A DNA stretch of 54,177 nucleotides from JACDET01 sp038253825. Lineage in GTDB: Bacteria; Patescibacteriota; Microgenomatia; Levybacterales; UBA12049. The DNA lies in assembly GCA_038253825.1 (NCBI GenBank), contig JBBSGT010000005.1, positions 1-54,177 of the forward strand, in the 5' to 3' direction. Under the pieces are notes generated by a model. That model saw nothing but the letters and a program-made list of their open reading frames with translations, searched no databases and was not told the DNA's origin. The translations under genes and the position numbers were made by a program. Below are positions 32,404 through 41,166 of this stretch, one piece after another (positions within the stretch are counted from its first letter, which is position 1; the number at the start of each line of letters is the position of its first letter).

Positions 32404-32986
32404 CTTTTTTTCCTTTGAGACCAATAGTCTCCAGTACCAATGCCAAACTTTCTTCTTGATTGTGGCTAAATGTATTGACAACCAAGTCATAATATTTTTT
32501 ATCCCAATTTACCCAGTTCGCATCACCGTTTGCATAAAGTCTTCGCCATTTTGCCAGATTTTGTGTTTCGCGTTCAAAAACTTCCCGCTTTGCTTCTTCA
32601 ACTGAAGACGTATCACGATTTGCAAGACGGTCTATACGAATATCTGCTTTATCTTCACCATTCTCCTCATCCTCACAAACGACAAGAATTTTTAAGACAC
32701 CCTCAATCCCTTGCGCATCAAAACCGGCTAAATGACTTTGCACAATCTGGTGTTTTTGATTCTTAAGAAGATCTTTGATTTTCTCTTCATACTCCAAATC
32801 AAACTGATCCGGCCTTCCCTCTGCATAACCGTGATCTTTGGAGAAAGCACGGAATAATTTACCGCCATCAAGCACTTCCCAATGCAATTCTTTTGCAACG
32901 TGATGCGCCAGGGTGGTCGCACCGCTCGCTATTCTGCCAGAAATGGTAATGTTGTGAATCTTAGAAAGTTCTACAGGTTTATCCAT
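32387..32986 (-). CDS. cytidylate-kinase-like protein (archaeal-type P-loop)
   Basis: 199 residues. The N-terminal strand and P-loop read ITISGRIASGATTLAHHVAKEL, where the usual GKT/GKS Lys is Ala; archaeal-type CMP kinases likewise carry GSGTTT in place of GKT. Further matches are WEVLDGGKLFR, an Arg-rich lid region (DIRIDRLANRD) and YYDLVVNTFSH near the end. It may phosphorylate CMP/dCMP or another small substrate. The family call is moderate because the lid is divergent. The DUF5667 gene overlaps its 3' end. Confidence 0.7.
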   Translation of the reverse strand: MDKPVELSKIHNITISGRIASGATTLAHHVAKELHWEVLDGGKLFRAFSKDHGYAEGRPDQFDLEYEEKIKDLLKNQKHQIVQSHLAGFDAQGIEGVLKILVVCEDEENGEDKADIRIDRLANRDTSSVEEAKREVFERETQNLAKWRRLYANGDANWVNWDKKYYDLVVNTFSHNQEESLALVLETIGLKGKKDEQAK

Positions 32987-33031
32987 AAATACCTAACTAA
33001 TTTTTGAGATCCGAATGTTATGCTAGACACA

Positions 33032-34096
33032 TTACTGAGTAGGGGCAGGTGTACTGAGGCGTCGTCCAACCATAATCGTCTCTTCGACAAGACGATTTGA
33101 ATAGCCATATTCATTGTCATACCATGCAATAATTTTTAGCATATTACCACCGGTTACTTGGGTTAATGAAAGATCAACAATACTTGAATGAGAATTACCA
33201 ATGATATCACTTGAGACAAGTGGATCTTCAGTTACGGCCAAAATCCCTTTGTACGCAGGATTCTCTGCTTCCTGGCGGAAGACTTGATTTACTTCATCTG
33301 GTGTAACATCTTTTTTCAACAAAAAGGTAAAGTCAGAAAGTGAGCCAACAGGAACCGGGACACGAATTGCAAGTCCTGCAAACACACCTTGGAGTACGGG
33401 TAATGCTTGGGCTGCAGCAATGGTTGCTCCAGTTGAAGTAGGAATAATGTTCAGCCCTGCTGCACGAGCACGCCGATAATCTTTGTGCCCTCCATCATGG
33501 AGACGCTGATCTGAGGTATACCCATGAATGGTTGTCATCATTGCTTTCTCAATTCCGAAATGATCATGGATAACTTTTGCCGGGGGTGTAATACAGTTCG
33601 TGGTGCACGAGGCATTACTGATCAGTTTTTCTCCTGCATAGTTACTGTCGTTTACGGAGATAACATAGGTTGGCACTCCTTCACCTTTGACAGGAGCTGA
33701 AAGCACTGCGGCCTTTGCTCCAGCAGCCAAATGCTGCTGCATTTTTGCAGCATCGGTGAAAGCACCGGTTGATTCAACAACAACATCTACATTTAGCTGT
33801 CCCCAAGGAAGGAGCGTAGGATCTTTTTGCGAATAAACAGGGATCTCTTTGCCATTTATGACAAGTGCTCCTAAAAAGTCTTTTCGTGACTCATCTGTAT
33901 TTGGCTTAATGCTCACATCCTGAGGAAGGAGGCCATAAACACTGTCATATTTGAGGAGATACATCCAGCCTTTCAGATCTGCTGAATGTCCGGCGTTAAT
34001 CGCAACCACTTCAAGATCGTCATTATGCCATTGAAGAATGACCCTGTGTGCCATTCTTCCGATGCGACCATAACCGTTGATTGCAACTCGTATCAT
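33032..34096 (-). CDS. gap: glyceraldehyde-3-phosphate dehydrogenase, type I
   Basis: 354 residues starting at ATG 34096, with the NAD(P)-binding start MIRVAINGYGRIGRM. The catalytic Cys is in SNASCTTNCITPP (about 160) and the His in TTIHGYTSDQRLHDGGHKDYRRARA, followed by NIIPTSTGA and WYDNEYGYS near the end. It interconverts glyceraldehyde-3-phosphate and 1,3-bisphosphoglycerate. The position that is usually Asp for NAD (after VVAIN) is Ala in VVAINAGHSADLKG, suggesting use of NADP or either cofactor; that is inference. TATACT lies 7 nt before the ATG. pgk is separate at 37641. Confidence 0.96.
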   Translation of the reverse strand: MIRVAINGYGRIGRMAHRVILQWHNDDLEVVAINAGHSADLKGWMYLLKYDSVYGLLPQDVSIKPNTDESRKDFLGALVINGKEIPVYSQKDPTLLPWGQLNVDVVVESTGAFTDAAKMQQHLAAGAKAAVLSAPVKGEGVPTYVISVNDSNYAGEKLISNASCTTNCITPPAKVIHDHFGIEKAMMTTIHGYTSDQRLHDGGHKDYRRARAAGLNIIPTSTGATIAAAQALPVLQGVFAGLAIRVPVPVGSLSDFTFLLKKDVTPDEVNQVFRQEAENPAYKGILAVTEDPLVSSDIIGNSHSSIVDLSLTQVTGGNMLKIIAWYDNEYGYSNRLVEETIMVGRRLSTPAPTQ

Positions 34097-34103
34097 AGTA
34101 TCC

Positions 34104-34109
34104 AGTATA
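34104..34109 (-). promoter_or_regulatory. -10 box of gap
   Basis: TATACT, 7 nt before the ATG at 34096, with a TTGCTA -35 candidate 17 nt further upstream (34127-34132). The arrangement is leaderless. Confidence 0.6.
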
Positions 34110-34170
34110 AAGCGCTTATAAAAAGATAGCAAGAGGAAAAATAGCTTTAATTTATATAAAAATGGCATGG

Positions 34171-34176
34171 TATAAT
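34171..34176 (+). promoter_or_regulatory. -10 box of the YibE/F-family gene
   Basis: TATAAT, 14 nt before the ATG at 34191; the gap is longer than in the leaderless genes and no ribosome-binding site is visible. Confidence 0.5.
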
Positions 34177-34190
34177 ACGTTATTCCTTCT

Positions 34191-35309
34191 ATGAAACGAT
34201 TTATCTTTATTATTCTTTTTGGTGTCTTTTTTCTGTGTGGCTTGCCTGTCTTTGCACAAGGTACAAATGCAAAAACCCCTCCGACGCCTACTGATTCCTA
34301 TGCAAAAGCAAAAGTAACAAAGATTATTACCCAAGGCTCAAAAACTATTGAGGGAGAAAAAAATTTGTATCAAAAAGTACAACTGCAAATCCTCGATGGT
34401 CCAGAAGCTGGAAAAATCGTCACGATTACCTATGGTGACACAACCTCACTTCGCGCTGATCAGGAAGTATCTGCAGGACAAACTATCGTTCTTCTGAAAT
34501 CTCTCACACCGCAAAGTACGAAATATACCATTGCAGATATGTATAGGTTGGATAATTTATATCCGCTTATCGCCATTTTTCTGCTTGTTGTCTTTGTGGT
34601 CGCTCGACTCAAAGGACTTGGTTCGCTTATCGGCCTGGGAATCAGTCTGAGTATTATTTCGCTCTTTATCGTTCCTCAAATTCTCTCAGGACAAGATCCC
34701 CTGCTTTCAAGTATCGTCGGTTCGCTCTTTATTATGGTCGCTACCATGTATCTCGCCCATGGGTTCTCTCAAAAAACGCATATTGCACTCATTGCCACCA
34801 GTCTTGCGCTTGTCCTTACCGGCGTCCTCTCATATCTCTTTGTCAACCTGACTTTTCTGACTGGACTTGGCAGTGAAGATGCACAAAGTCTTACTTTTGG
34901 ACAAACGGCCACGATTAATTTCCAAGGATTACTTTTGGGGGGTATTATCATCGGCAGTTTGGGTGTGCTGGAAGATATCACGACGGGCTTGGCGGCTTCA
35001 ATTCAAGAGTTGAGTAAGGCGAATACCAAATTAAAATTCCGCGAACTTGTCGGAAGTGGTCTTCGTATCGGCAGTGAACATATTGCGGCATTGGTCAACA
35101 CCCTGGCTTTGGCATATGCAGGTGCAGGATTACCGCTGTTTCTTTTTATTATCCTCAACCCCAATCACCAACCTCTCTGGCTGATTCTTAATAGTGAAAT
35201 TCTTATGGAAGAAATTGTGAGAACCTTGGCAGGCAGTATTGGACTTATTCTCGCTGTTCCTTTAACTGCTGTTTTTGCTGCGTGGGCATTTGGACAAAAG
35301 AACCGCTAA
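34191..35309 (+). CDS. YibE/F-family membrane protein
   Basis: 372 residues. A signal peptide (FIFIILFGVFFLCGLPVFAQG) precedes a beta-rich extracytoplasmic domain of about 100 residues (VQLQILDGPEAGKIVTITYGD). About eight membrane helices follow from residue about 120. The YibE/F motif region is GLLLGGIIIGSLGVLEDITTGLAASIQEL (about 246-274), followed by a His-containing helix (GLRIGSEHIAALVNTLALAYAGAGLPL). Its biochemical role is unknown; some homologues are annotated as multi-span transport-like proteins. It lies between gap (divergent) and gdhA (same strand). Confidence 0.85.
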   Translation: MKRFIFIILFGVFFLCGLPVFAQGTNAKTPPTPTDSYAKAKVTKIITQGSKTIEGEKNLYQKVQLQILDGPEAGKIVTITYGDTTSLRADQEVSAGQTIVLLKSLTPQSTKYTIADMYRLDNLYPLIAIFLLVVFVVARLKGLGSLIGLGISLSIISLFIVPQILSGQDPLLSSIVGSLFIMVATMYLAHGFSQKTHIALIATSLALVLTGVLSYLFVNLTFLTGLGSEDAQSLTFGQTATINFQGLLLGGIIIGSLGVLEDITTGLAASIQELSKANTKLKFRELVGSGLRIGSEHIAALVNTLALAYAGAGLPLFLFIILNPNHQPLWLILNSEILMEEIVRTLAGSIGLILAVPLTAVFAAWAFGQKNR

Positions 35310-35396
35310 CTTTCTTACTGAATTCTTCAGTTTTGTTTAGCAACTGTTACCTAAATGTCTGGTAAAATACATTTTTGCCCTTTATACTTACTTTTT

Positions 35397-36677
35397 ATGA
35401 AACACACAAATCAGTGGAAGCAAGCCCAACAACAACTTGCGAAAACGGCAAAGCAGATCAACCTTGACCCACTCCTTCATGCCCACTTAGCAGAGCCAGA
35501 ACGCATTATCGAAGTCAGTCTCCCATTACGAAAAGACAATGGTGAAATCATGACTGTGAAAGGTTATCGAGTCCAACACAATAGTCATAAAGGTCCCTAT
35601 AAAGGTGGGTTGCGCTTTCATCCTGAGGTCGAAATAGAAGAAGTCAAAGCACTTGCGTTTTGGATGACAATGAAGACGGCGTTGGTTGACCTTCCCCTTG
35701 GTGGCGGGAAAGGTGGTATCAACATTGACCCAAAAATGCTTTCTGAAAAAGAATTAGAAAGACTTACCCGGTTATTTACAAAACGCATAGCACATGCTAT
35801 CGGACCTGATAAAGATATCCCTGCACCTGATGTCAATACGAACCCCACAATCATGGCATGGATCGCTGATGAATATGGTAAAATTACCGGCTCCTATACA
35901 CCTGCGGTCATTACCGGCAAACCAATTGATAAAGGTGGTTCACAAGGCCGAACAGAGGCAACAGGATTGGGCGGGGCCTATGTACTTTTAGAAAAAATAA
36001 CTCGTCTCGGGCTTGATCCGTCCAAACTCACCGTGGCAATCCAAGGATTTGGTAATGTAGGTTATTATGTTGCTTACTTTTTGCAAAAATATGGATTTAA
36101 AATCGTTGCACTTTCCGATTCAAAAGGAGGTATTTATATTCCTAGTGGCGTAGCTGATATTGAACAAGTTGAAAAATGCAAACAAGAAAAAGGCTATCTC
36201 GCTGGATGTTATTGTGTCGGATCTGTGTGTGACATCAGATATAAAGATCAAGTCAAAGGCCGGGATATCACACCAGAAGAACTTCTTGAGCTTCCTGTTG
36301 ATATCCTGATTCCGGCAGCACTGGGCGATGTCATCACTGAAAAAAATGCAGAAAAAATCCAAGCGAAAATAATTCTCGAAATGGCTAACGGCCCCACAAC
36401 TGCGCAAGCTGATGCAATCCTTAACAAAAAGAATATAACCGTTATCCCTGATATTCTCGCCAACGCCGGTGGTGTGGCGGTTAGTTACTTTGAGTGGTAT
36501 CAAAATATCCACAATGAGCAGTGGACCAAAGATGATGTCTTTGCCAAACTCAAAAAGAAAATGACCAAAGCAACGAATGAAGTTTGGGCGTCACAACAAG
36601 AATACAAGACAACAATGCGCGATGGCGCATATATCACAGCTTTGCAACAACTTGAAAAGACATGGAGTAAAAAATAA
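35397..36677 (+). CDS. gdhA: glutamate dehydrogenase (Glu/Leu/Phe/Val family)
   Basis: 426 residues starting at ATG 35397. The substrate Lys lies in GPYKGGLRFHP and the catalytic Lys in LPLGGGKGGINIDPK (about 104-118). PDVNTNPTIMAWIADEY, the nucleotide fold VAIQGFGNVGYYVAYFLQ and the C-terminal ILANAGGVAVSYFEWYQN complete the family. It couples glutamate and 2-oxoglutarate plus ammonia. The loop after the second Rossmann strand contains four close Cys (CKQEKGYLAGCYCVGSVC), where most relatives have none. TATACT lies 8 nt upstream. glpX starts 4 nt after the stop. Confidence 0.95.
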   Translation: MKHTNQWKQAQQQLAKTAKQINLDPLLHAHLAEPERIIEVSLPLRKDNGEIMTVKGYRVQHNSHKGPYKGGLRFHPEVEIEEVKALAFWMTMKTALVDLPLGGGKGGINIDPKMLSEKELERLTRLFTKRIAHAIGPDKDIPAPDVNTNPTIMAWIADEYGKITGSYTPAVITGKPIDKGGSQGRTEATGLGGAYVLLEKITRLGLDPSKLTVAIQGFGNVGYYVAYFLQKYGFKIVALSDSKGGIYIPSGVADIEQVEKCKQEKGYLAGCYCVGSVCDIRYKDQVKGRDITPEELLELPVDILIPAALGDVITEKNAEKIQAKIILEMANGPTTAQADAILNKKNITVIPDILANAGGVAVSYFEWYQNIHNEQWTKDDVFAKLKKKMTKATNEVWASQQEYKTTMRDGAYITALQQLEKTWSKK

Positions 36678-36681
36678 ACCT

Positions 36682-37638
36682 ATGCGTGATGAGATAATTA
36701 GCCACAACTTAGCCTTAGAATTTGTGCGCGTAACTGAATCAGCTGCAATTGCTGCTAGCGAATGGATTGGTCGTGGCGATAAAAATGCTGCAGATCAAGC
36801 AGCAGTGAATGCCATGCGCTCTCGTCTTAACCAGATTGAGTTTCAAGGAAGAATTGTTATCGGAGAAGGTGAAAAAGATGAAGCACCAATGCTCTATACT
36901 GGCGAGCTTGTCGGTATGAGTAAAACACCCCAAATGGATATTGCTGTGGATCCTCTAGAATGTACCGATAGTGTAGCTTATGGTAGATATAACGCTATGA
37001 CAGTCATCGCAGCAGGAAGCAAAGATTCTCTGCTCCATGCTCCAGACATGTATATGGAAAAAATTGCCGTAGGATCAGCTGCTGCTTCAGTGATAGATTT
37101 GGACGCGCCCGTGGCAACTACCATTAAAGCTGTTGCAAAAGCACTGGGCAAAGACAAACGTGAAGTTACGGTGATGTTGCTCGATCGAGAACGGCATACC
37201 AAACTTGTCGAAGAAATTCGTGCGACCGGCGCACGAGTACGTCTCATTACTGATGGTGATGTAGCCGGAGCTATCGCTCCCAATCTCCCAACCAGTCCTG
37301 TCGATATTTTGATGGGAATTGGGGCAAGCACGGAAGCAGTTTTAGCTGCAACGGCAATCAGAATTATGGGTGGACAAATTTTAGCTCGTTTTGCGCCTCG
37401 TGACCAGCGAGATAGCCATGCGCTCAAAGGAGCAGGTATTACCAACCCTAAGAAAATTTACCGTGCTGAAGATTTGGCAAAAGGTAAAGATCTGACCTTC
37501 ACGGCAACGGGTGTTATCGATGGCCCCTTACTCGATGGCATTATTGTCAAAGGAAATACCACAATTACTCATTCGCTTGTCTTACGAGGACTTTCGGGAA
37601 CAACAAGATATATTACAGCAGAACATCATAATGAGTAG
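36682..37638 (+). CDS. glpX: fructose-1,6-bisphosphatase class II
   Basis: 318 residues from the ATG at 36682. Family markers: IAASEWIGRGDKNAADQAAVNAMR, VIGEGEKDEAPMLYTGE (metal-binding Glu) and DPLECTDSVAYGRYNAMTVIA, the DPx(D/E)GT-type motif with Cys in place of Gly. The central GIGASTEAVLAATAIRIMGGQ follows. The C-terminal FTATGVIDGPLLDGI is intact. It dephosphorylates fructose-1,6-bisphosphate, a gluconeogenic step. It sits between gdhA (4-nt gap) and pgk (2-nt gap) in one tight operon. Confidence 0.93.
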   Translation: MRDEIISHNLALEFVRVTESAAIAASEWIGRGDKNAADQAAVNAMRSRLNQIEFQGRIVIGEGEKDEAPMLYTGELVGMSKTPQMDIAVDPLECTDSVAYGRYNAMTVIAAGSKDSLLHAPDMYMEKIAVGSAAASVIDLDAPVATTIKAVAKALGKDKREVTVMLLDRERHTKLVEEIRATGARVRLITDGDVAGAIAPNLPTSPVDILMGIGASTEAVLAATAIRIMGGQILARFAPRDQRDSHALKGAGITNPKKIYRAEDLAKGKDLTFTATGVIDGPLLDGIIVKGNTTITHSLVLRGLSGTTRYITAEHHNE

Positions 37639-37640
37639 TC

Positions 37641-38846
37641 ATGGGAAAGGTAACCTATATAGATGAGGTGGATATCAAGAACAAACGAGTTTTGCTGCGG
37701 GCAGACTTTGATGTTTCGCTTCATGATAATTACACAATTGCCGACGATTTCCGCATAAAACAAAATCTTCCGACGATAAAACTCCTCTTAAAACAGAAAA
37801 ATCGGATAATTTGTGTCGCAAAACTTGATCGGCCAAAAGAACGCGATCCAAGTCTTTCGCTCAAAGTGGTTGTACAAAGATTGCGAAAATATCTCCCTGC
37901 TGTGAAGATCCGCCTCATCAATGATTTTCTTACAGAAAACCCGGAGACATTTGCAAAGCAACAAGCAAATGAAATTTTAGTCCTAGAGAATATCCGATTT
38001 TACCCCGAAGAAAAACAAAATAATAAAGCATTTGCTGAAAAACTCGCCACACTTGCAGATATCTACGTGAATGACGCCTTTGCCATGTGTCACCGCGCCG
38101 AAGCATCAATTGTCGGTGTGCCACAACTCCTTCCAAGTTATGGTGGTCTGCAATTGAAAGAAGAAATTGCCATGATAAAATCAGCCATTGCCAAACCGAA
38201 AAAGCCAGTTGTCGCAATTATCGGGGGGGCCAAAATCTCAACGAAAATTTCACTGATTAACCGACTTATTGAAGTCGCCGATTACGTCATTCTCGGCGGT
38301 GGACTCGCCAATGTTTTTTTTCGCGCGCAACGCTATTTCATCGGCAGCAGTCTATGTGAATATGAAATGACACTCAAAGCCCGACAGCTCCTTTTTCTCG
38401 CCGAGAAAAAAGGTACTAAAATTATTTTGCCGACTGATGTCCTCATCGGCTATCCCAAAGAGACTGAGAAACGTGGTGAAGTCGTCAAGATTAAAGATAA
38501 TAAAATCCCAAAAGGTAAAGCAATTCTTGATATCGGACCTGAAACCAAAGCAAAATATGGCTCGCTCATTGCGAAAGCACATACTATTCTTTGGAATGGT
38601 CCAGTCGGATTATTCGAGAACCCGGCCTTTCGGCAAGGCACTGATTTTATTTACTACGCAATAGCACATAATCCTGAAGCAACCTCAATCGTAGGTGGTG
38701 GTGATACGTTATCGGCAATTTCCAAGCAAGAATATTTTTCCACCATTACCCATGTCTCCACCGGTGGTGGAGCTATGCTTGAGTTTATTGAGAAAGGCAC
38801 GCTTCCCGGTATTGAAGCTCTTGAAGAAAACCACACAAAAACGTAA
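37641..38846 (+). CDS. pgk: phosphoglycerate kinase
   Basis: 401 residues, normal length. It has LLRADFDVSL (usually RVDFNVPL), ILVLENIRFYPEEK, YVNDAFAMCHRAEASIVGVP, VAIIGGAKISTKISLI and the C-terminal WNGPVGLFENPAF with GGGDTLSAI for nucleotide binding. It transfers phosphate between 1,3-bisphosphoglycerate and ADP. The 3-PG-site motif normally SHLGRPK reads AKLDRPK, so the His is Lys; the Arg is kept. Overall fold and motifs are intact, so it is probably active with altered substrate contacts. Confidence 0.95.
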   Translation: MGKVTYIDEVDIKNKRVLLRADFDVSLHDNYTIADDFRIKQNLPTIKLLLKQKNRIICVAKLDRPKERDPSLSLKVVVQRLRKYLPAVKIRLINDFLTENPETFAKQQANEILVLENIRFYPEEKQNNKAFAEKLATLADIYVNDAFAMCHRAEASIVGVPQLLPSYGGLQLKEEIAMIKSAIAKPKKPVVAIIGGAKISTKISLINRLIEVADYVILGGGLANVFFRAQRYFIGSSLCEYEMTLKARQLLFLAEKKGTKIILPTDVLIGYPKETEKRGEVVKIKDNKIPKGKAILDIGPETKAKYGSLIAKAHTILWNGPVGLFENPAFRQGTDFIYYAIAHNPEATSIVGGGDTLSAISKQEYFSTITHVSTGGGAMLEFIEKGTLPGIEALEENHTKT

Positions 38847-38956
38847 TCTGTGTATTCCCCTATAGTGAGTTGTGCTGTATAATACATATGGATTCAAAAG
38901 ACAAATTGCCAGATTGACAAAACTGCCTCGATTGTAATTCAATAGAAAGGTCTACT

Positions 38957-39964
38957 ATGAACGTCCCAACAGTCACCCATAACGGTCTATCATTTATTAA
39001 TGTAAATAAACCAACAGCAGAACAGATCGCATTTCTAAACAAGAATTTCGGTTTTAGCATGCTGAACCTGGAAGATTATCTTTACAAGACGCAAATTCCA
39101 AAGATTGAAGTTGATGAGGATTACTCACTCATCGTGATGGATGTCCCGTCTATCCAGCAGGCTGCACGTCCCAAGGCGCCGGCCAACAAAAATGCTTCCC
39201 CCAATATTCTCAATACCCGTATGCCATTCCCTGCTCTCCCGAAATCAGCAAAGCGAAAACGAATCAATATCGGAGAAGTTGATTTCTTTATTGGGAAAGA
39301 CTATCTCGTCGTTCTCCATGACGACCGAACACCACAAATTGATGAGATATTTGAAATGTGTAAGATTACTTCCAAGCACCGTGAAGACTTGATGGGGAAA
39401 GGAGCAGCATATCTTTTTTACAAAATTGCAGATATTTTGATTGATTCTTCTTTTGGTTATGTCGAAGACATCACAAGTACCATCGATTATATCGACCGCC
39501 AACTTGAGGAAAAGAGTGGAGCAGCATTAATAGAAGATATTTCTATAACTCGCCGCAACATCGTGGTCTTCGAAACGATGATTAAGCCGCTTCTTCCTAT
39601 CTTTGCTGATTTGGAAAAAGGGAAATATCAAAAATTAAATGGTCCGATGGTCGATTACTGGAGTAACTTACTGGACCATTTGCAAAAGATTTGGGAACGG
39701 CTTGAAGATAACAAAGAACTGATTGCCGGTATTGCCTCAAGTAATGAGTCTATTTTATCCAATCGAAGTAACGAATTAGTTAAATTCCTGACGGTAATTA
39801 CTTCAATCTCGTTTCCTTTCGTTATTGTGAACAATCTTTATTCCATGAACGTCAAAGGCTTACCATTTGCCAATGAGCCATGGATTGTATGGGCACTCTT
39901 TTTTGTCATTTTCTGCGGAGGAGTCTCCATTATCTCCTATTTCAAATACAAAGATTGGTTATAA
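38957..39964 (+). CDS. corA: CorA-like magnesium/divalent cation channel
   Basis: 335 residues: a large cytoplasmic domain (DFFIGKDYLVVLHDDRTPQIDEI, a long helix from about 220), then two C-terminal membrane helices. The pore signature, usually YGMN, is YSMNVKGLP. It belongs to the 2-TM-GxN channels that let magnesium (or cobalt, nickel, zinc) pass. GAAAGG lies upstream of the ATG. The gene stands 110 nt after pgk. Gly to Ser in GMN is unusual; family membership is secure but selectivity is not. Confidence 0.85.
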   Translation: MNVPTVTHNGLSFINVNKPTAEQIAFLNKNFGFSMLNLEDYLYKTQIPKIEVDEDYSLIVMDVPSIQQAARPKAPANKNASPNILNTRMPFPALPKSAKRKRINIGEVDFFIGKDYLVVLHDDRTPQIDEIFEMCKITSKHREDLMGKGAAYLFYKIADILIDSSFGYVEDITSTIDYIDRQLEEKSGAALIEDISITRRNIVVFETMIKPLLPIFADLEKGKYQKLNGPMVDYWSNLLDHLQKIWERLEDNKELIAGIASSNESILSNRSNELVKFLTVITSISFPFVIVNNLYSMNVKGLPFANEPWIVWALFFVIFCGGVSIISYFKYKDWL

Positions 39965-40034
39965 AGCCTTTTTAAGATTCTCTTTTAATAATTTTGCAAA
40001 AAAGACAATCTTCCATAGAAGAAACTCTGGGAGC

Positions 40035-41063
40035 TTAATTCGTGAATTCCTGGCTGAACATCATACCGTAAATTCCCCCATCAATGACTCCAATACCAAT
40101 TGTATGAAAATTCGGACTTAAAATATTAGCCCGGTGTCCAGGGCTATTCATTAGTCCCTGCATTGCCAATGGCGTACTTGGCGCCAGCGCTAAATTCTCC
40201 CCTGCATACTGATAATTGACACCTGCTGCTTCCATACGATCAAAAGGAGATTTGCCTTCAAGTGTGTAATGAGAGAAGTAGCCACGCGTGAACATATCCT
40301 GAGAATGTGCGCGGGCCACATCACGCAACTGGTCATCAAATGCAACAGGTGGTAGTCCCTGTTTGATACGCTCTGTGTTGACCATACGAAACATCTCTTG
40401 CTCAGCTGGCCCGTCTACTTTCCCATTACTAACTTTGAAATGAAGCTGCACAGTCTCATTGCTTTTCGGCTCAACCGTTAAGAAATTTAAGGTATCATTG
40501 AGCGCTCCACCAAAGATGGTATTAAGCTGATTCTCAAAGAGAGATGTGTTCGCAATCAACTGTGACCCGATTACAGAATTGGTGACAGATTGTTTAATAA
40601 AAGGTGAGGAAGGGAAAGTCAGAATAACACTGAGGAGAAAAGAAAGAATGATAAACGCTGATACTAAACCAGGAAGAACACCAAGCCAATGATCAGCAGC
40701 TTTTAACGCATCTGCGATCCTGTTTCCCCGCGGCAAACCTGGCAATAGATGCACGAAACGTCGTGCTAATAAAGACAATATGACTTCACTTGTGAAAGCT
40801 ATAAGAAAAAAACCAACGGCATTGGCAAGACCAAGCGGCATACCAAAGAAGAGGATCAAGAGCGAAGCAACGGTGTTATAAAATTTCAACGCCGCAATAA
40901 AAGAGAAGATAAAGCTTATTAAATCAAGGAGAGCCAAGCTAAAACCCAAGCTGTAGCCTTCATGTGCGTAGAATACTACTACCAAGATGATAATTATATC
41001 CAAAAAGTTAATTCCTCCCAGATGGAGAGGAAGCGAGGAAAAGAATTGCATCATAATATCCAT
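40035..41063 (-). CDS. CvpA-like membrane domain fused to a CAP/SCP-like domain
   Basis: 342 residues. The first about 170 hold four membrane helices of the CvpA type (LDIIIILVVVFYAHEGYSLGFSLALLDLISF). The last about 130 form a bacterial CAP domain: MVNTERIKQGLPPVAFDDQLRDVARAHSQDMFTRGYFSH, ENLALAPS and the final HRANILSPNFHTIGIGV, with the usual His and Glu residues. The CAP domain should be extracytoplasmic. CAP domains of this type occur in secreted bacterial proteins of unknown role. TATACT abuts the ATG at 41063, so the start could also be the ATG 9 nt further in. Confidence 0.85.
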   Translation of the reverse strand: MDIMMQFFSSLPLHLGGINFLDIIIILVVVFYAHEGYSLGFSLALLDLISFIFSFIAALKFYNTVASLLILFFGMPLGLANAVGFFLIAFTSEVILSLLARRFVHLLPGLPRGNRIADALKAADHWLGVLPGLVSAFIILSFLLSVILTFPSSPFIKQSVTNSVIGSQLIANTSLFENQLNTIFGGALNDTLNFLTVEPKSNETVQLHFKVSNGKVDGPAEQEMFRMVNTERIKQGLPPVAFDDQLRDVARAHSQDMFTRGYFSHYTLEGKSPFDRMEAAGVNYQYAGENLALAPSTPLAMQGLMNSPGHRANILSPNFHTIGIGVIDGGIYGMMFSQEFTN

Positions 41064-41135
41064 AGTATACTTCTATTATACGCAATTTCTGCAAGATACA
41101 AAAAAGAAAATCTGCTAAAATAAAAAAAGGAGTGT

Positions 41136-41166
41136 TGTCCTCTCAAAATACAACGAGTTGGGTATA
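41136..41166 (+). promoter_or_regulatory. 31-bp promoter-like element, copy 1 (PBP1A gene)
   Basis: Identical at 28 of 31 positions to the element at 51469-51499 upstream of smpB. Key parts are TGTCC, TCAAAATACAAC and GGGTATA. If the TATA is the -10, the ATG at 41166 is inside the promoter and the real PBP1A start is the ATG at 41208. Confidence 0.65.

Noticed and set aside
32900..32960. Cytidylate-kinase-like gene called a pseudogene because the P-loop Lys is missing
   Set aside because: Archaeal-type CMP kinases normally lack that Lys (GSGTTT), and the frame is intact and operonic.
36978..37445. 155-codon frame antisense to glpX
   Set aside because: Shadow of the strongly coding glpX frame; no independent start signal or family resemblance.
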